From JACDAN01 sp963721345 (GTDB lineage Bacteria > Actinomycetota > Thermoleophilia > Gaiellales > Gaiellaceae): DNA of 64,000 nucleotides. This document shows, in pieces, positions 33,508 through 42,917 of this stretch; positions within the stretch are counted from its first letter, which is position 1; each line of letters starts with the position of its first letter. Location of the stretch: NCBI GenBank assembly GCA_963721345.1, contig CAVRIT010000001.1, forward strand, positions 1,984,001 to 2,048,000, given 5' to 3'. Under the pieces are notes generated by a model. The model was not told the DNA's origin and made no database searches. It saw only the letters and a list, made by a program, of their open reading frames with translations. Made by a program: the position numbers and the translations under genes.

Positions 33508-34351
33508 GACTGCCGACGTACCGGCCGAGCTGAAAGCCGAGGAGCCACACGAGCCGGGCGCGGCCACTCCGCGACCCGGCGCGTGCCGCGGCACGCGCGA
33601 TTGCGCCCCAGTGGAAGAGCGGCCACTTCCAACGTGGCGGGCCCGGGCCGGTGTCGCGGAACTTGCGCTGGAGCTGCGCCTCGCCCTCCGCGTACCAGCG
33701 CGCCTGGGCGAAGAGGTCGGGCAGGCGCGTCCGTAGGCGGATGTAGACGACCGCGTTCGGAGCCGGCACGAGCTCGTGCCCCGCGAGCTGGACGCGGAAG
33801 CAGTAGTCGTCGTCCTCACAGGAGATCAGCGACTCGTCGAACCCGCCGACCTCGTCGTGGACAGAGCGTCTGATGCCGAGGCACCCGCCTCCTGCGTAGC
33901 GGAGGAACGGGGGAAAGCGGTGCGTCCGCAGCCCGTCATCCGGCGGGGGCTCCCAGCTCTTCGCAAGCCAACCCGGGTTGAGCTTCTCGTAGTCCGGCCA
34001 GGAAGCCACGAACTCGTGGGCCTCGAGCGCCGCCGCCATCGCCTCCAGCCAGCCGGGTGCGACCTCGTCGTCCGCGTCGCAGAACGCGACGAGTTCGACT
34101 CCCGAAGCCGCCACACCGCGGTTTCGCACGGATCCGATGCTCTTCGCGGCGGCCGCGTCCACGACGTCGAGGCCGGGAAGCCGATTGCGGTAGCCCGCCA
34201 CGATCGAGAGGGTCTCGTCGGTCGAGCCGTTGTCCGCCACGACCAGCTCCCACGGCTCGCCGTACGACTGCCCCGCGAGCGCTTCGAGCTGCACGCCGAT
34301 CGTCGCCGCGGCGTTGCGGCAGACCAGCACCACGCTCAGCTTGGGTGGCAC
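33482..34351 (-). CDS. Family 2 glycosyltransferase
   Basis: A 289-residue soluble GT2 with LSVVLVCRNAAATI, VVADNGSTDET, SIGSVRNRGVAAS, FCDADDEVAPGW (DxD region) and GGFDESLISCEDDDYCFRV (ED motif). Its C-terminus is basic and amphipathic, suggesting peripheral membrane association. GTG at 34351 aligns the first strand. It transcribes away from the small secreted-protein gene, so 34352-34511 should hold two promoters. Confidence 0.88.
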   Translation of the reverse strand: MPPKLSVVLVCRNAAATIGVQLEALAGQSYGEPWELVVADNGSTDETLSIVAGYRNRLPGLDVVDAAAAKSIGSVRNRGVAASGVELVAFCDADDEVAPGWLEAMAAALEAHEFVASWPDYEKLNPGWLAKSWEPPPDDGLRTHRFPPFLRYAGGGCLGIRRSVHDEVGGFDESLISCEDDDYCFRVQLAGHELVPAPNAVVYIRLRTRLPDLFAQARWYAEGEAQLQRKFRDTGPGPPRWKWPLFHWGAIARAAARAGSRSGRARLVWLLGFQLGRYVGSLRYRVLAR

Positions 34352-34396
34352 GACGCGCGGAGCCTAGAGCCAGCGCCGGCCCGAGGGCCGCTCGAA

Positions 34397-34412
34397 TCAC
34401 TCGAAAGAGTGA
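34397..34412. promoter_or_regulatory. Small inverted repeat with GAAA loop in a promoter region
   Basis: TCACTC (34397-34402) pairs with GAGTGA (34407-34412) around GAAA. It lies in the 160-bp gap between divergent genes of the polysaccharide locus. Thirteen bases of it recur inverted at 28815-28827, in front of another gene of the locus, so a shared operator is possible. Confidence 0.3.
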
Positions 34413-34511
34413 GGATTTTGCGTATCCCTAACTCTTGCGCCTCCGTTCAGTCGAAGACAAGATGAGTTAAGCGGCTAGGGGGAAGGCCCGTTGGGAGAAC
34501 GGAGGGAAGGG

Positions 34512-34910
34512 ATGACGGCACTGCGGCACCTGCTGGTGCTGGCGATCACGGCACTCTGCATGCTCGTTTTCGCGAGCACGGTTGCCGCAGCCACGCCCCA
34601 GCAGATCTACAAGGACCTCGCCGACAACGGCAAGCTCGATCGCCGCTACAGCGAGGCTGACCTCGCGAGTGCCTTCAGCCTGAGGCGCGTCATAGGCACC
34701 GACCAGCCGGCGACGCCCACTCGTCGCCCGGCTTCGGCCGAGATCGTCCAGCGTGCGGAGCCCGCCGCCTCGTCCTCACGCAAGATTCCGTTCAGCGGCC
34801 TCGACCTCGCGCTCCTGGTCGTCGGCGGCGGCCCGCTGCTCCTGATCGGCGTCGGCCTCCGGCGCCGCATCGCTCCCCCTGCCCCGCAAGCCGAAGTGGT
34901 CCGGAGCTAG
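34512..34910 (+). CDS. Small exported membrane-anchored protein, unknown function
   Basis: A 132-residue protein with a signal peptide (hydrophobic residues 7-24, VAAA cleavage-like site), an extracellular stretch with ATPQQIYKDLADNGKLDRRYSEADL, a Pro/Ala/Ser linker, and a C-terminal membrane helix (about 100-118) ending RRRIAPP. I do not recognise a named family. ATG at 34512 follows GGAGGGAAGG, whereas an upstream start at 34491 would place the signal far from the N-terminus. It lies four bases before the sugar-transferase gene, so a role in polysaccharide export or anchoring is plausible. Confidence 0.65.
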   Translation: MTALRHLLVLAITALCMLVFASTVAAATPQQIYKDLADNGKLDRRYSEADLASAFSLRRVIGTDQPATPTRRPASAEIVQRAEPAASSSRKIPFSGLDLALLVVGGGPLLLIGVGLRRRIAPPAPQAEVVRS

Positions 34911-34914
34911 CTAA

Positions 34915-36438
34915 GTGCGGCCCGCGGCGACAAGCGCAGCAGCGCCTCAGCCCGTCGCCGTCGCGGCGCCCGCGCCGGTCGTTCAGGCGCCCCTCGTCGA
35001 GCCCCGCCGCCGCGACCAGCTCGCGGCGCGGCTCCGGCTACACCCGGATGCCACCTGGGCGCTTGCGCGGTTCTCGCTCGACGTCGCGCTCCTCGCTGTG
35101 GCCGGCTTGGCCGCCGCGCTCGGCTCACGAGCTGCCGGCGTCGACGCGACGCCGGTCGCGTGGATGGCGCTCTTCGGGTTCTTCGTCGTCGCAGCCTTCG
35201 CCGCTCGGGGGATGTACCGGCCAAGGCTGCGGGTGGAGCTGCTCGACGACCTTCGCGGCGTCGTCGCCGCGACCTCGCTCGCGGCGATGGCGGTCCTCAC
35301 GCTGCGCGAGCTCGTCGCGGAGCCCCCGGACCTCGCCGCGCAGGCGATCCGGCCCTGGGCCTTCGCGATGGTGTACGTCGCCGCCGGCCGAGTCGCGCTC
35401 CACTGGTCGCAGTCGCAGGCGCGACGCCAGGGTGAGGCGCTCCGCCCGACGCTGATCGTCGGCGCCGGCCGCGTCGGCCGGCTGATCGCCAAGCGCCTCC
35501 AGGAGCATCCGGAGCTCGGGCTCAAGCCGGTCGGCTTCCTCGACAAGGAGCCGATGGACGCGCAGGACGGTGCCGCGCTCCTTCCCGTCCTCGGCGCGAG
35601 CTGGGACCTCGACCGGGTCAGCGAGGAGCACGGCGTCCAGCAGGTGATCGTGACCTTCTCGACCGCGCCCGACGACGTCCTGCTCCGGCTCGTGCAGCGC
35701 TGCGAGGAGCTCGGCGTCAACGTCGCGTTCGTCCCGCGCCTCTTCGAGAAGGTCCGCGGGCAGCTGACGGTCGACTACCTCGGCGGCGTGCCGCTGGTCG
35801 CGGCGCGGACGCCCAACCCGCGCGGCGTCCAGTTCGCGGTCAAGTACGCGGCCGACAGGCTGCTTGCGGCAGTTCTCCTGCTGATCGCGTCTCCGGTGAT
35901 GATCGTCGCGGCGATCGGCGTGCGCGGCACGCTCGGCGGCCCGATCTTCTTCCGGCAGCGCCGCGTCGGCCGCGACGGCCGGGAGTTCGAGATGTTGAAG
36001 TTCCGCTCGATGCGGGACCGCGCCTGGGACGGTGACGAGGGCGAGCTCGAGCTGCCGCCCGACACGGCGCCCGGCGGCGTCGAGGGCGAGGACCGGCGCA
36101 CGCCGTTCGGCGCGTTCCTTCGCAAGACGTCGCTCGACGAGCTGCCGCAGCTGATCAACGTGCTGCGCGGCGACATGAGCCTGATCGGCCCGCGCCCCGA
36201 GCGCCCGCAGTTCGTGGGGCTGTTCGAGCAGAGCATCTATCGCTACGGCGACCGCCACCGCGTCAAGTCCGGGATCACCGGCTGGGCCCAGGTCAACGGC
36301 CTCCGCGGGAAGACGTCCCTCGCCGACCGGGTCGAGTGGGACAACCACTACATCGAGAACTGGTCGCTCTGGCTCGACCTGAAGATTCTTCTCTTCACCG
36401 CCGTCGCAGTCCTTCGCTCTTCCCGACAGGTCGAGTAG
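34915..36438 (+). CDS. Polyprenyl glycosylphosphotransferase (initiating transferase)
   Basis: A 507-residue WbaP/CpsE-type enzyme that transfers a hexose-1-phosphate to undecaprenyl phosphate to start a repeat unit. An Ala/Pro-rich start precedes four membrane helices and a CoA-binding-like domain (LIVGAGRVGRLIAKRL). A fifth helix leads into the catalytic domain: GGPIFFRQRRVGRDGREFEMLKFRSM, LRKTSLDELPQLINVLRGDMSLIGPRPE and RHRVKSGITGWAQVNGLRG. GTG at 34915 is taken as start. A hairpin 35 bp after its stop likely ends the unit. Confidence 0.92.
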   Translation: MRPAATSAAAPQPVAVAAPAPVVQAPLVEPRRRDQLAARLRLHPDATWALARFSLDVALLAVAGLAAALGSRAAGVDATPVAWMALFGFFVVAAFAARGMYRPRLRVELLDDLRGVVAATSLAAMAVLTLRELVAEPPDLAAQAIRPWAFAMVYVAAGRVALHWSQSQARRQGEALRPTLIVGAGRVGRLIAKRLQEHPELGLKPVGFLDKEPMDAQDGAALLPVLGASWDLDRVSEEHGVQQVIVTFSTAPDDVLLRLVQRCEELGVNVAFVPRLFEKVRGQLTVDYLGGVPLVAARTPNPRGVQFAVKYAADRLLAAVLLLIASPVMIVAAIGVRGTLGGPIFFRQRRVGRDGREFEMLKFRSMRDRAWDGDEGELELPPDTAPGGVEGEDRRTPFGAFLRKTSLDELPQLINVLRGDMSLIGPRPERPQFVGLFEQSIYRYGDRHRVKSGITGWAQVNGLRGKTSLADRVEWDNHYIENWSLWLDLKILLFTAVAVLRSSRQVE

Positions 36439-36472
36439 CCCGACGGGGCTGCTCGGCATCTGTCCTTCCCCC

Positions 36473-36502
36473 GCTCGTGCGCCCCTCCAAGGGCGCACGA
36501 GC
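36473..36502 (+). terminator. Hairpin terminator after the sugar-transferase gene
   Basis: A perfect 12-bp stem (36473-36484 with 36491-36502) with a six-base loop lies 35 bp after the stop. No T-tract follows, so termination efficiency is uncertain. The rest of 36503-36698 is the clpC leader, which includes another 8-bp stem at 36628-36635/36646-36653. I see no gene in it. Confidence 0.6.
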
Positions 36503-36698
36503 ATGCCCGCTAAACCATTCCGACCTTCGTGCCGAATCGTCTTTGGGACCATGCGGTTACGACCTCGTAAAGAGTTTTCGTACCGCCCGCGGGGAACGAC
36601 GTGGGCTCCGACCGCTGAGCTACGATGGGCCGACCTTCGAACTGCGGTCGGCCGTCCCGGCCGACTCATGGAGTCGTCGCGGAAGGGGGAATCGAAGG

Positions 36699-39230
36699 TT
36701 GTTTGAGCGCTTCACGGAACGGGCCCGCCAGGTCGTCGTCCTCGCACAGGACGAGGCGCGCGCGCTCAAGCACAACTACATCGGCACGGAGCACATCCTG
36801 CTCGGGCTGCTGCGCGAGGAGGAAGGCCTCGCCGCGCGCGTGCTCGAGTCCCTCGACATCACCGTCGAGGAGGTCCGGGCGCAGGTCGCGCGGATCGTCG
36901 GCCAGGGCGACGAGGTCACGACGGGCCAGATCCCGTTCACCCCGCGCGCGAAGAAGGTGCTCGAGCTCGCGTTGCGCGAGGCGCTCTCGCTGGGCCACAA
37001 CTACATCGGCACCGAGCACATCCTGCTCGGCCTCGTCCGCGAGAACGAGGGCGTTGCTGCGCGCATCCTGCTCGACTTCGACGCCGACGCCGAGAAGATT
37101 CGCAACGAGATCATCCGCATGCTCTCCGGCCCGGGCCGCCGCCAGCAGGGCGCAGGCGCCGCCGGGGAGAAGGCGAAGAGCTCGAAGCTGCTCGACCAGT
37201 TCGGCCGGAACCTCACGAAGCTCGCCGCCGAGGCGAAGCTCGACCCGGTCGTCGGCCGCCAGACGGAGATCGAGCGCGTGATGCAGATCCTGTCGCGCCG
37301 AACGAAGAACAACCCGGTGCTGATCGGCGAGCCCGGCGTCGGCAAGACGGCCGTCGTCGAAGGCCTCGCCGCGCGCATCTCCGCGAACCAGGTGCCCGAG
37401 CTCCTGAAGGGCAAGCAGATCTACACGCTCGACCTCGCGGCGCTCGTTGCCGGGTCGAAGTACCGCGGTGAGTTCGAGGAGCGCCTCAAGAAGGTGATGA
37501 AGGAGATCACCCAGCGCGGCGACATCATCCTGTTCATCGACGAGCTCCACAACCTCGTCGGCGCCGGCGCCGCAGAGGGTGCGATCGACGCGGCCTCGAT
37601 CCTGAAGCCCGCGCTCGCCCGCGGGGAGCTCCAGACGATCGGCGCGACGACGCTCGACGAGTACCGCAAGTACCTGGAGCGGGACGCTGCCCTCGAGCGC
37701 CGCTTCCAGCAGATCCGCGTCGACGAGCCGTCCGTGGACGACACCGTCGAGATCCTGCGCGGCCTGCGTGACCGCTACGAGGCGCACCACCGCTGCACGA
37801 TCTCCGACGAGGCGCTGCACGCCGCTGCGCTCCTCGCCGACCGCTACATCCAGGACCGCCACCTCCCCGACAAGGCGATCGACCTGATCGACGAAGCCGC
37901 TTCGCGCATGCGGATCAAGACGATGAGCGCGCCGCCGCGGCACCGTGAGCTCGAGGAGGAGATCGACCGCGTCCGCAGCGAGAAGGAGGCGGCGATCGAG
38001 GCGCAGGAGTTCGAGAAGGCAGCGTCGCTGCGCGACAAGGAGCGCAAGCTGACGCAGAAGAAGCGTGAGCTCGAGGAGAGCTGGCAGAACGAGGAGACGG
38101 CCGACAAGCCGACGATCGGCGAGGACGAGATCGCCGACATCGTCTCGATGTGGACGGGCATCCCGGTCTTCAAGCTCACCGAGGCCGAGACGCAGAAGCT
38201 GATCCGCATGGAGGATGAGCTCCACAAGCGCGTGATCGGCCAGGAGGAGGCGATCGTCGCCGTCTCCAAGTCGATCCGCCGCGCCCGCGCGGGCATCAAG
38301 GACCCGAAGCGGCCGACCGGCTCGTTCATCTTCCTCGGCCCGTCCGGCGTGGGGAAGACGGAGCTCGCCCGCACCCTCGCCGAGTTCCTGTTCGGCGACG
38401 AGGACGCGATGATCCAGGTCGACATGAGCGAGTACATGGAGAAGCACTCGGTTTCGCGCCTCGTCGGCTCGCCCCCGGGCTACATCGGCTACGACGAGGG
38501 CGGCCAGCTCACCGAGGCCGTGCGCCGCAAGCCCTACTCGGTCGTCCTGCTCGACGAGGTCGAGAAGGCGCATCCCGACGTGTTCAACATCCTCCTGCAG
38601 ATCCTCGAGGACGGGAAGCTGACCGACGCCCAGGGGCGCAAGGTCGACTTCCGGAACACGATCGTGATCATGACGTCGAACATCGGGGCCGGGTCGATCT
38701 CGAAGAACCAGTCGCTCGGGTTCTCGATCGGCGACGACTCGGGGCTCTCGTACGACGACATGAAGGACCGCGTCATGAGCGAGCTGAAGAAGGTCTTCCG
38801 CCCCGAGCTCCTCAACCGGATCGACGAGGTCATCGTCTTCCACAAGCTGACGCGCGAGGAGATCCTGACGATCGTCGACCTTCTGATGAAGCGGCTCGAG
38901 TTGCAGATGGGCGAGCACGACGCCGAGATCAAGCTGACGGAAGATGCGAAGGAGCTGCTCGTCGACAAGGGCTACGACCCGACGATGGGCGCCCGCCCGC
39001 TGCGCCGCGCGATCCAGCGCTACATCGAGGACCCGCTCGCGGACTTCGTCCTCGGGCGGAACATCGAGGCGGGGTCGACCATCCTCGTCAACCGGAAGAC
39101 CGGCGACGAGGACGGCGTGGACATCACGATCATCCCGGGCGCGCCGCCCGTCGAGGAGAAGGTCACCGTCCCGCCGGAGGAGCCGAAGGGCGAAGCCGGC
39201 GACGACGAGTCGCACGACGACTCCGAGTAG
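36699..39230 (+). CDS. clpC: ATP-dependent Clp protease ATPase subunit ClpC
   Basis: ClpC unfolds proteins for ClpP. The 843-residue product has two N-domain repeats (HNYIGTEHILLGLLREEEG and HNYIGTEHILLGLVRENEG), AAA-1 with Walker A GEPGVGKT and Walker B ILFIDE, a UVR-containing middle domain near residues 425-465, and AAA-2 with GPSGVGKTEL. The C-terminus is acidic. TTG at 36699 gives (M)FERFTERARQVVVLA, the family start, just after an AAGG Shine-Dalgarno. The 260-bp upstream leader is unusually long. Confidence 0.96.
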   Translation: MFERFTERARQVVVLAQDEARALKHNYIGTEHILLGLLREEEGLAARVLESLDITVEEVRAQVARIVGQGDEVTTGQIPFTPRAKKVLELALREALSLGHNYIGTEHILLGLVRENEGVAARILLDFDADAEKIRNEIIRMLSGPGRRQQGAGAAGEKAKSSKLLDQFGRNLTKLAAEAKLDPVVGRQTEIERVMQILSRRTKNNPVLIGEPGVGKTAVVEGLAARISANQVPELLKGKQIYTLDLAALVAGSKYRGEFEERLKKVMKEITQRGDIILFIDELHNLVGAGAAEGAIDAASILKPALARGELQTIGATTLDEYRKYLERDAALERRFQQIRVDEPSVDDTVEILRGLRDRYEAHHRCTISDEALHAAALLADRYIQDRHLPDKAIDLIDEAASRMRIKTMSAPPRHRELEEEIDRVRSEKEAAIEAQEFEKAASLRDKERKLTQKKRELEESWQNEETADKPTIGEDEIADIVSMWTGIPVFKLTEAETQKLIRMEDELHKRVIGQEEAIVAVSKSIRRARAGIKDPKRPTGSFIFLGPSGVGKTELARTLAEFLFGDEDAMIQVDMSEYMEKHSVSRLVGSPPGYIGYDEGGQLTEAVRRKPYSVVLLDEVEKAHPDVFNILLQILEDGKLTDAQGRKVDFRNTIVIMTSNIGAGSISKNQSLGFSIGDDSGLSYDDMKDRVMSELKKVFRPELLNRIDEVIVFHKLTREEILTIVDLLMKRLELQMGEHDAEIKLTEDAKELLVDKGYDPTMGARPLRRAIQRYIEDPLADFVLGRNIEAGSTILVNRKTGDEDGVDITIIPGAPPVEEKVTVPPEEPKGEAGDDESHDDSE

Positions 39231-39264
39231 CGGGCGGCAAGAACCGGTCGACGCCTAGGCTGCG

Positions 39265-40227
39265 GTGGTGCCGCGCCGGGTCACGAGCTATCCGGTTCCA
39301 GCCGCGCTCGCGGGCGCTCTCGCGATCGCCTTCTCGGGGCTGATGTACCGCTGGGCGGACGTCTCGCCCTCCACCGGCGCGTTCTGGCGCTGCGCGTATG
39401 CCGTTCCGCCGCTCCTCCTGCTCGCCTGGCTCGAGGACCGCAAGCTTGGGCCGCGCCCCTGGCGGACGCGCGCCTGGGCATGGCTCGCCGGCGCCTTCTT
39501 CGCGGCTGACCTGATCCTCTGGCACAACTCGATCGAGTACGTCGGCGCGGGGCTCGCCACGGTGCTCGGGAACACGCAGATCGTCCTCGTCGGCGTCCTC
39601 GCCTGGCTGATCTTCCGGGAGCGGATCTCCGGCCCGCTGCTCGCCGCGATCCCGGTTGCGCTCGTCGGGATCATCCTCATCTCGGGCGTGCTGGAGGAGG
39701 GCGCCTACGGAGACGATCCCGTGCTCGGGGTCGTGTTCGGCGTCTTGACGGGTCTCGCCTACACCGGCTTCCTCCTGTCGCTCCGGCATGGCTCCAAGGA
39801 CCTGCGGCGAGTTGCCGGCCCGCTCTCGGACGCGACGCTCGCCGCCGCGCTGCTGACGATCCCGCCCGGGATCGTCCTGGGCGATCTGGACTTCTCGCCT
39901 TCCGCGTCGGCGATCGCCTGGCTCGTCGCGTTGGCGCTCTCGTCTCAGGTGCTCGGCTGGCTGTTGATCACCGTGTCGCTGCCGAGGTTGCCCGCGGTCC
40001 TGACCTCGGTGCTGCTGACGCTTCAGCCGGTCTGCTCCGTGCTGCTTGCGGCGGCCCTGCTCAACGAGAACCCGTCGACGTTCCAGCTCGTCGGTGTCGC
40101 GGCGATTCTGAGCGGGCTGCTGCTGGCGTCAGCGTCGAGGCGCAGGGACGACGCGGTCCCGCCCGACGGCCCCGGGGGACGGGCACCCGAGCAGCGCCAG
40201 CGCGAGCAGCAACTCGTCACGCAGTAG
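39265..40227 (+). CDS. EamA/DMT-family transporter
   Basis: A 320-residue protein with about ten hydrophobic helices and two EamA repeats, as in drug/metabolite exporters: first half AFSGLMYRWADVSPSTGAFWRC, second half GVVFGVLTGLAYTGFLLSLRHG and AVLTSVLLTLQPVCSVLLAA. The substrate is not predictable. GTG at 39265 or 39268 may start it. The C-terminal 33 codons overlap the convergent oxidase gene, and the hydrophilic Gln/Arg tail (GGRAPEQRQREQQ) is encoded there. Confidence 0.85.
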   Translation: MVPRRVTSYPVPAALAGALAIAFSGLMYRWADVSPSTGAFWRCAYAVPPLLLLAWLEDRKLGPRPWRTRAWAWLAGAFFAADLILWHNSIEYVGAGLATVLGNTQIVLVGVLAWLIFRERISGPLLAAIPVALVGIILISGVLEEGAYGDDPVLGVVFGVLTGLAYTGFLLSLRHGSKDLRRVAGPLSDATLAAALLTIPPGIVLGDLDFSPSASAIAWLVALALSSQVLGWLLITVSLPRLPAVLTSVLLTLQPVCSVLLAAALLNENPSTFQLVGVAAILSGLLLASASRRRDDAVPPDGPGGRAPEQRQREQQLVTQ

Positions 40228-41205
40228 TTCCAGCACGTGCTGCACGCCCGCCGCGCCGTCGACGGCGAGCCCCCAGACCGTCGGCCGCCCGACGAGGACG
40301 GCGCGGGCGCCGAGCGCCAGTGCGATCGCCACGTCCGTTCCGCGCCTGATCCCGCCGTCCATCAGCACCTCGACCCGGTCGCCGACTGCGTCTGCCACTT
40401 CGGGCAGTGCGTCCAGCGACGCGACGGCCCGGTCGAGCTGGCGACCGCCGTGGTTCGAGACGACGACCGCCGCGCAGCCATGCTCGGCCGCGAGGAGCGC
40501 GTCCTCGGCGCTCAGGATCCCCTTTACGATCACCGGGAGCCCGGCGGCCTGCTCGTGGAGCCACTCGAGGTCGCGCCAGCTCAGGCTGGGGTCGACCAGC
40601 GTCGAGATCACCCGCGGCGTGACGACGCCGAGGTCGCCGAGCGCCGAGGCGTAGACCTCCATCCGGTAGTCGGGATGGATCGTGAAGCCCGTGCGGAGGT
40701 CTCGCTCCCGCGGCCCGAGCACCGGCACGTCCACGGTGAGGACGACGGCCGAGAATCCCGCGTCGCGTGCCCGCTCGAGCATCTCGCGCGTGATGCCGCG
40801 GTCCGGATGCCAGTAGAGCTGGAACCAACGGCGGCCCTGGCCGACGGCGGCGACGTCCGCCGGGCTCGAGGTCGCGAGCGACGAGAGGCACATGATCGTG
40901 CCCACCGCGGCGGCGGCCCGCGCGACGGCAACCTCGCCGTCGGGGTGCGCCATGCGCTGGAAGGCGACCGGCGCGGTGAGGATCGGCATCGAGATCTCCG
41001 CGCCGAGGACGGTCGTCTTGGTCGTGACCGCCTCGACGTCCACGAGGACGCGCGGCCTCAGCCTCCAGCCGTCGAAGGCGTCGAGGTTGCCGCGGACAGC
41101 ACGCTCGTCCCCGGCGCCGCCGGCGAAGTAGCCGAACGCCCCCTCGTCGAGCCTCTCCTCCGCGAGCCGCTCGTAGTCCCAGACGTTGAGCGGCCCTGGC
41201 TCCAC
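40129..41205 (-). CDS. FMN-dependent alpha-hydroxy-acid oxidase/dehydrogenase
   Basis: A 358-residue TIM-barrel flavoprotein of the lactate/glycolate oxidase family. Visible are FGYFAGGAGDE, LTAPVAFQRMAHPDGE, WFQLYWHPDR, VLTVDVPVLGPRERD, IVKGILSAEDA and VSNHGGRQLD with the catalytic His. MDGGIRRGTDVAIALALGARAVLVGRP forms the FMN phosphate site. It oxidises an L-2-hydroxy acid to the keto acid; the substrate is unknown. Its 3' 99 bases overlap the transporter gene on the other strand. Confidence 0.9.
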   Translation of the reverse strand: MEPGPLNVWDYERLAEERLDEGAFGYFAGGAGDERAVRGNLDAFDGWRLRPRVLVDVEAVTTKTTVLGAEISMPILTAPVAFQRMAHPDGEVAVARAAAAVGTIMCLSSLATSSPADVAAVGQGRRWFQLYWHPDRGITREMLERARDAGFSAVVLTVDVPVLGPRERDLRTGFTIHPDYRMEVYASALGDLGVVTPRVISTLVDPSLSWRDLEWLHEQAAGLPVIVKGILSAEDALLAAEHGCAAVVVSNHGGRQLDRAVASLDALPEVADAVGDRVEVLMDGGIRRGTDVAIALALGARAVLVGRPTVWGLAVDGAAGVQHVLELLRDELLLALALLGCPSPGAVGRDRVVPAPRR

Positions 41206-41223
41206 CCGTGGGAGGATATTGCG

Positions 41224-41703
41224 GTGAGCGACCTTCCTTCGTACCCGCAGGACGCGGCCGATCGCGAGGCGGTCGCGCAGCCACCCGCCGGAGACAGCGC
41301 GTACTCAAGTTGGGGTAGGCGCGTCGGTGCCTATCTCCTTGACTCGTTGGTGATATTCCTCCCGCTCGTCGTTCTGGTCGGCATCTTTGTCGCGGCGGAC
41401 ATCTGGGTGGGTGTGGTGATCGCGTACATCGCGTCCCTCGTCGTGCCGTTCGTCTACTTCACGGTCATGCACGGCGGCGAGAGTGGCGCGACGTACGGGA
41501 AACGGTGGCTCGGAATCCGGGTCGTCAGCGGCGAGACCGGCGATTCGATCGGGTACGGACGAGCGTTCGGCCGGTACGCGATCACCGTCGTCTTCAGCAT
41601 CTTCTTCATCCCACTGCTGCTCGACTACCTCTGGCCCCTCTGGGACGCCAAGAACCAGACGCTCCACGACAAGCTTGTCGGCAGCGTCGTCGTGCGCGCT
41701 TAG
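41224..41703 (+). CDS. RDD family membrane protein
   Basis: A 159-residue protein with RDD-domain layout: R/D-rich first helix (WGRRVGAYLLDSLVIFLPLVV), a second helix pair, then GATYGKRWLGIRVVSGETGDSIGYGRAFGRY and DAKNQTLHDKLVGSVVV at the end. The function of this widespread family is mostly unknown, with some members linked to Na+/H+ exchange. GTG at 41224 follows GGGAGG at a suitable distance and lies 18 bp from the divergent oxidase start. Confidence 0.88.
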   Translation: MSDLPSYPQDAADREAVAQPPAGDSAYSSWGRRVGAYLLDSLVIFLPLVVLVGIFVAADIWVGVVIAYIASLVVPFVYFTVMHGGESGATYGKRWLGIRVVSGETGDSIGYGRAFGRYAITVVFSIFFIPLLLDYLWPLWDAKNQTLHDKLVGSVVVRA

Positions 41704-42878
41704 GGACGGACGATCAGGCTCATGCGGCCGGTGGCGCCGTCGATGCGTTGGACCGTGCGCCGCTCGAACTCGGTCACGTAGACGTTCCCGCTCCGGTCGA
41801 CCGCGACTGTCACGGGCGTCTCCAGCGAGCGCCCGAGCTCCGTTCGCCGTCCATCCGGCGCGATGCGGACGACGTGGTCGAGGCGTGCGTCGGCGACGTA
41901 GAAGGTTCCGTCGGGCCGCGCGTCGATTCCCACCGGCGCGATGAAGTCGTCGGCAACGGTCGTCACGATCCGCGTGCGGCCGTCGATGCGACGGATAACG
42001 CCGTTGTGGCTGTCGGCGACGAGAACGGTGCCGTCGGCGAGGACGTCCAGCCCGTGCGGCGCGCCGAACGCGGCGTTGCGGGCGGGGCCGCCGTCTCCGG
42101 AGTAGCCCTCGAGCCCGCTCCCGGCCAGCGTGTCGATCTTCCCTTCGGGCGTGACGATCCGCACGCCGTTGTCGTACTCCGAGATGTAGAGGTTTCCGGC
42201 GGCGTCGAACGCGAAGTCGCCGGGGCCGCCGAGCTGCGCGGAGGTCGCCGGGCCGCCGTCGCCTGAGAGACCGCGTGTCCCGTTCCCTGCGATCGGCGTC
42301 TTCGACCCGTCCGGCTCGAAGCGCCACACCCTGCCGGCGTCGACGACGTACAGGAACCCGCCCGGGCCGAAGTTCAGGAACATCGGATGGTCGAAGCCAG
42401 ACCCCACGAGCTTCTTCGCGCGGGTGCGCAGGCTCACCTCGTAGAAGCCGGTTCCGTCCATGTCCGGAACGAGCAGATCGCCGTGCTCTTCCGCGATCTC
42501 CAGCCCGTGCGGCCGCGAGATTCTCGGGCCGGCGCCTCGCGCGTCGAGCGATGCGAGGCGCGTCGTCCGGCGACCCGCGCGGATGCTGAGCGCCCAGCGG
42601 CCGCCGGTCGGCAGCGTCATTCGCGCCCGGTAACGCCCGACGCGTCCGACCCGGCGCGCGCCGATTTCCAGACGCGACAGCTCGCCCGTCGCCAGAACCG
42701 AGACTCGCCCCCGGAAGGGGCGGCCGCCGTCGCGGACGGAGAACGTGGCCGTCCACGGGCGTCCCGCAGTCACCCCGGCGGCCGAGCTGTGCAGGCTTGC
42801 CGTGATGCGCCCGCTCGTCGCGGCGGAGGCGCCAGAGACGAGGATGATCGCCGCGGCGACGACGAACGAGCGCGTCAT
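41700..42878 (-). CDS. Secreted NHL/SMP-30-type beta-propeller
   Basis: A 392-residue exported protein: signal peptide (about 1-19), an Ig-like segment (about 25-110), then about six NHL-like blades recognisable as G-DGGPA-x-x-A-x-x-GPGDFAFDAAGNLYISEYDNGVR. Several blades share the GNGTRGLSGDGGPA motif. Such propellers bind ligands or act as lactonase-like scaffolds; catalytic metal ligands are not obvious. It is convergent with the RDD gene and follows the frame-broken propeller gene upstream. Confidence 0.82.
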   Translation of the reverse strand: MTRSFVVAAAIILVSGASAATSGRITASLHSSAAGVTAGRPWTATFSVRDGGRPFRGRVSVLATGELSRLEIGARRVGRVGRYRARMTLPTGGRWALSIRAGRRTTRLASLDARGAGPRISRPHGLEIAEEHGDLLVPDMDGTGFYEVSLRTRAKKLVGSGFDHPMFLNFGPGGFLYVVDAGRVWRFEPDGSKTPIAGNGTRGLSGDGGPATSAQLGGPGDFAFDAAGNLYISEYDNGVRIVTPEGKIDTLAGSGLEGYSGDGGPARNAAFGAPHGLDVLADGTVLVADSHNGVIRRIDGRTRIVTTVADDFIAPVGIDARPDGTFYVADARLDHVVRIAPDGRRTELGRSLETPVTVAVDRSGNVYVTEFERRTVQRIDGATGRMSLIVRP

Positions 42879-42917
42879 ATGCGCTCTACACCGTGAATTG
42901 CAGTTTCGTTCCCGGCG

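Noticed and set aside
34397..34420. Terminator for the sugar locus
   Set aside because: The stem is only 6 bp and lies between divergent genes, so nothing needs terminating there; kept only as a possible operator.
36592..36626. GGGAAC ... TACGAT as an alternative-sigma clpC promoter
   Set aside because: The parts match different sigma classes and the spacing is not convincing; not listed as a feature.
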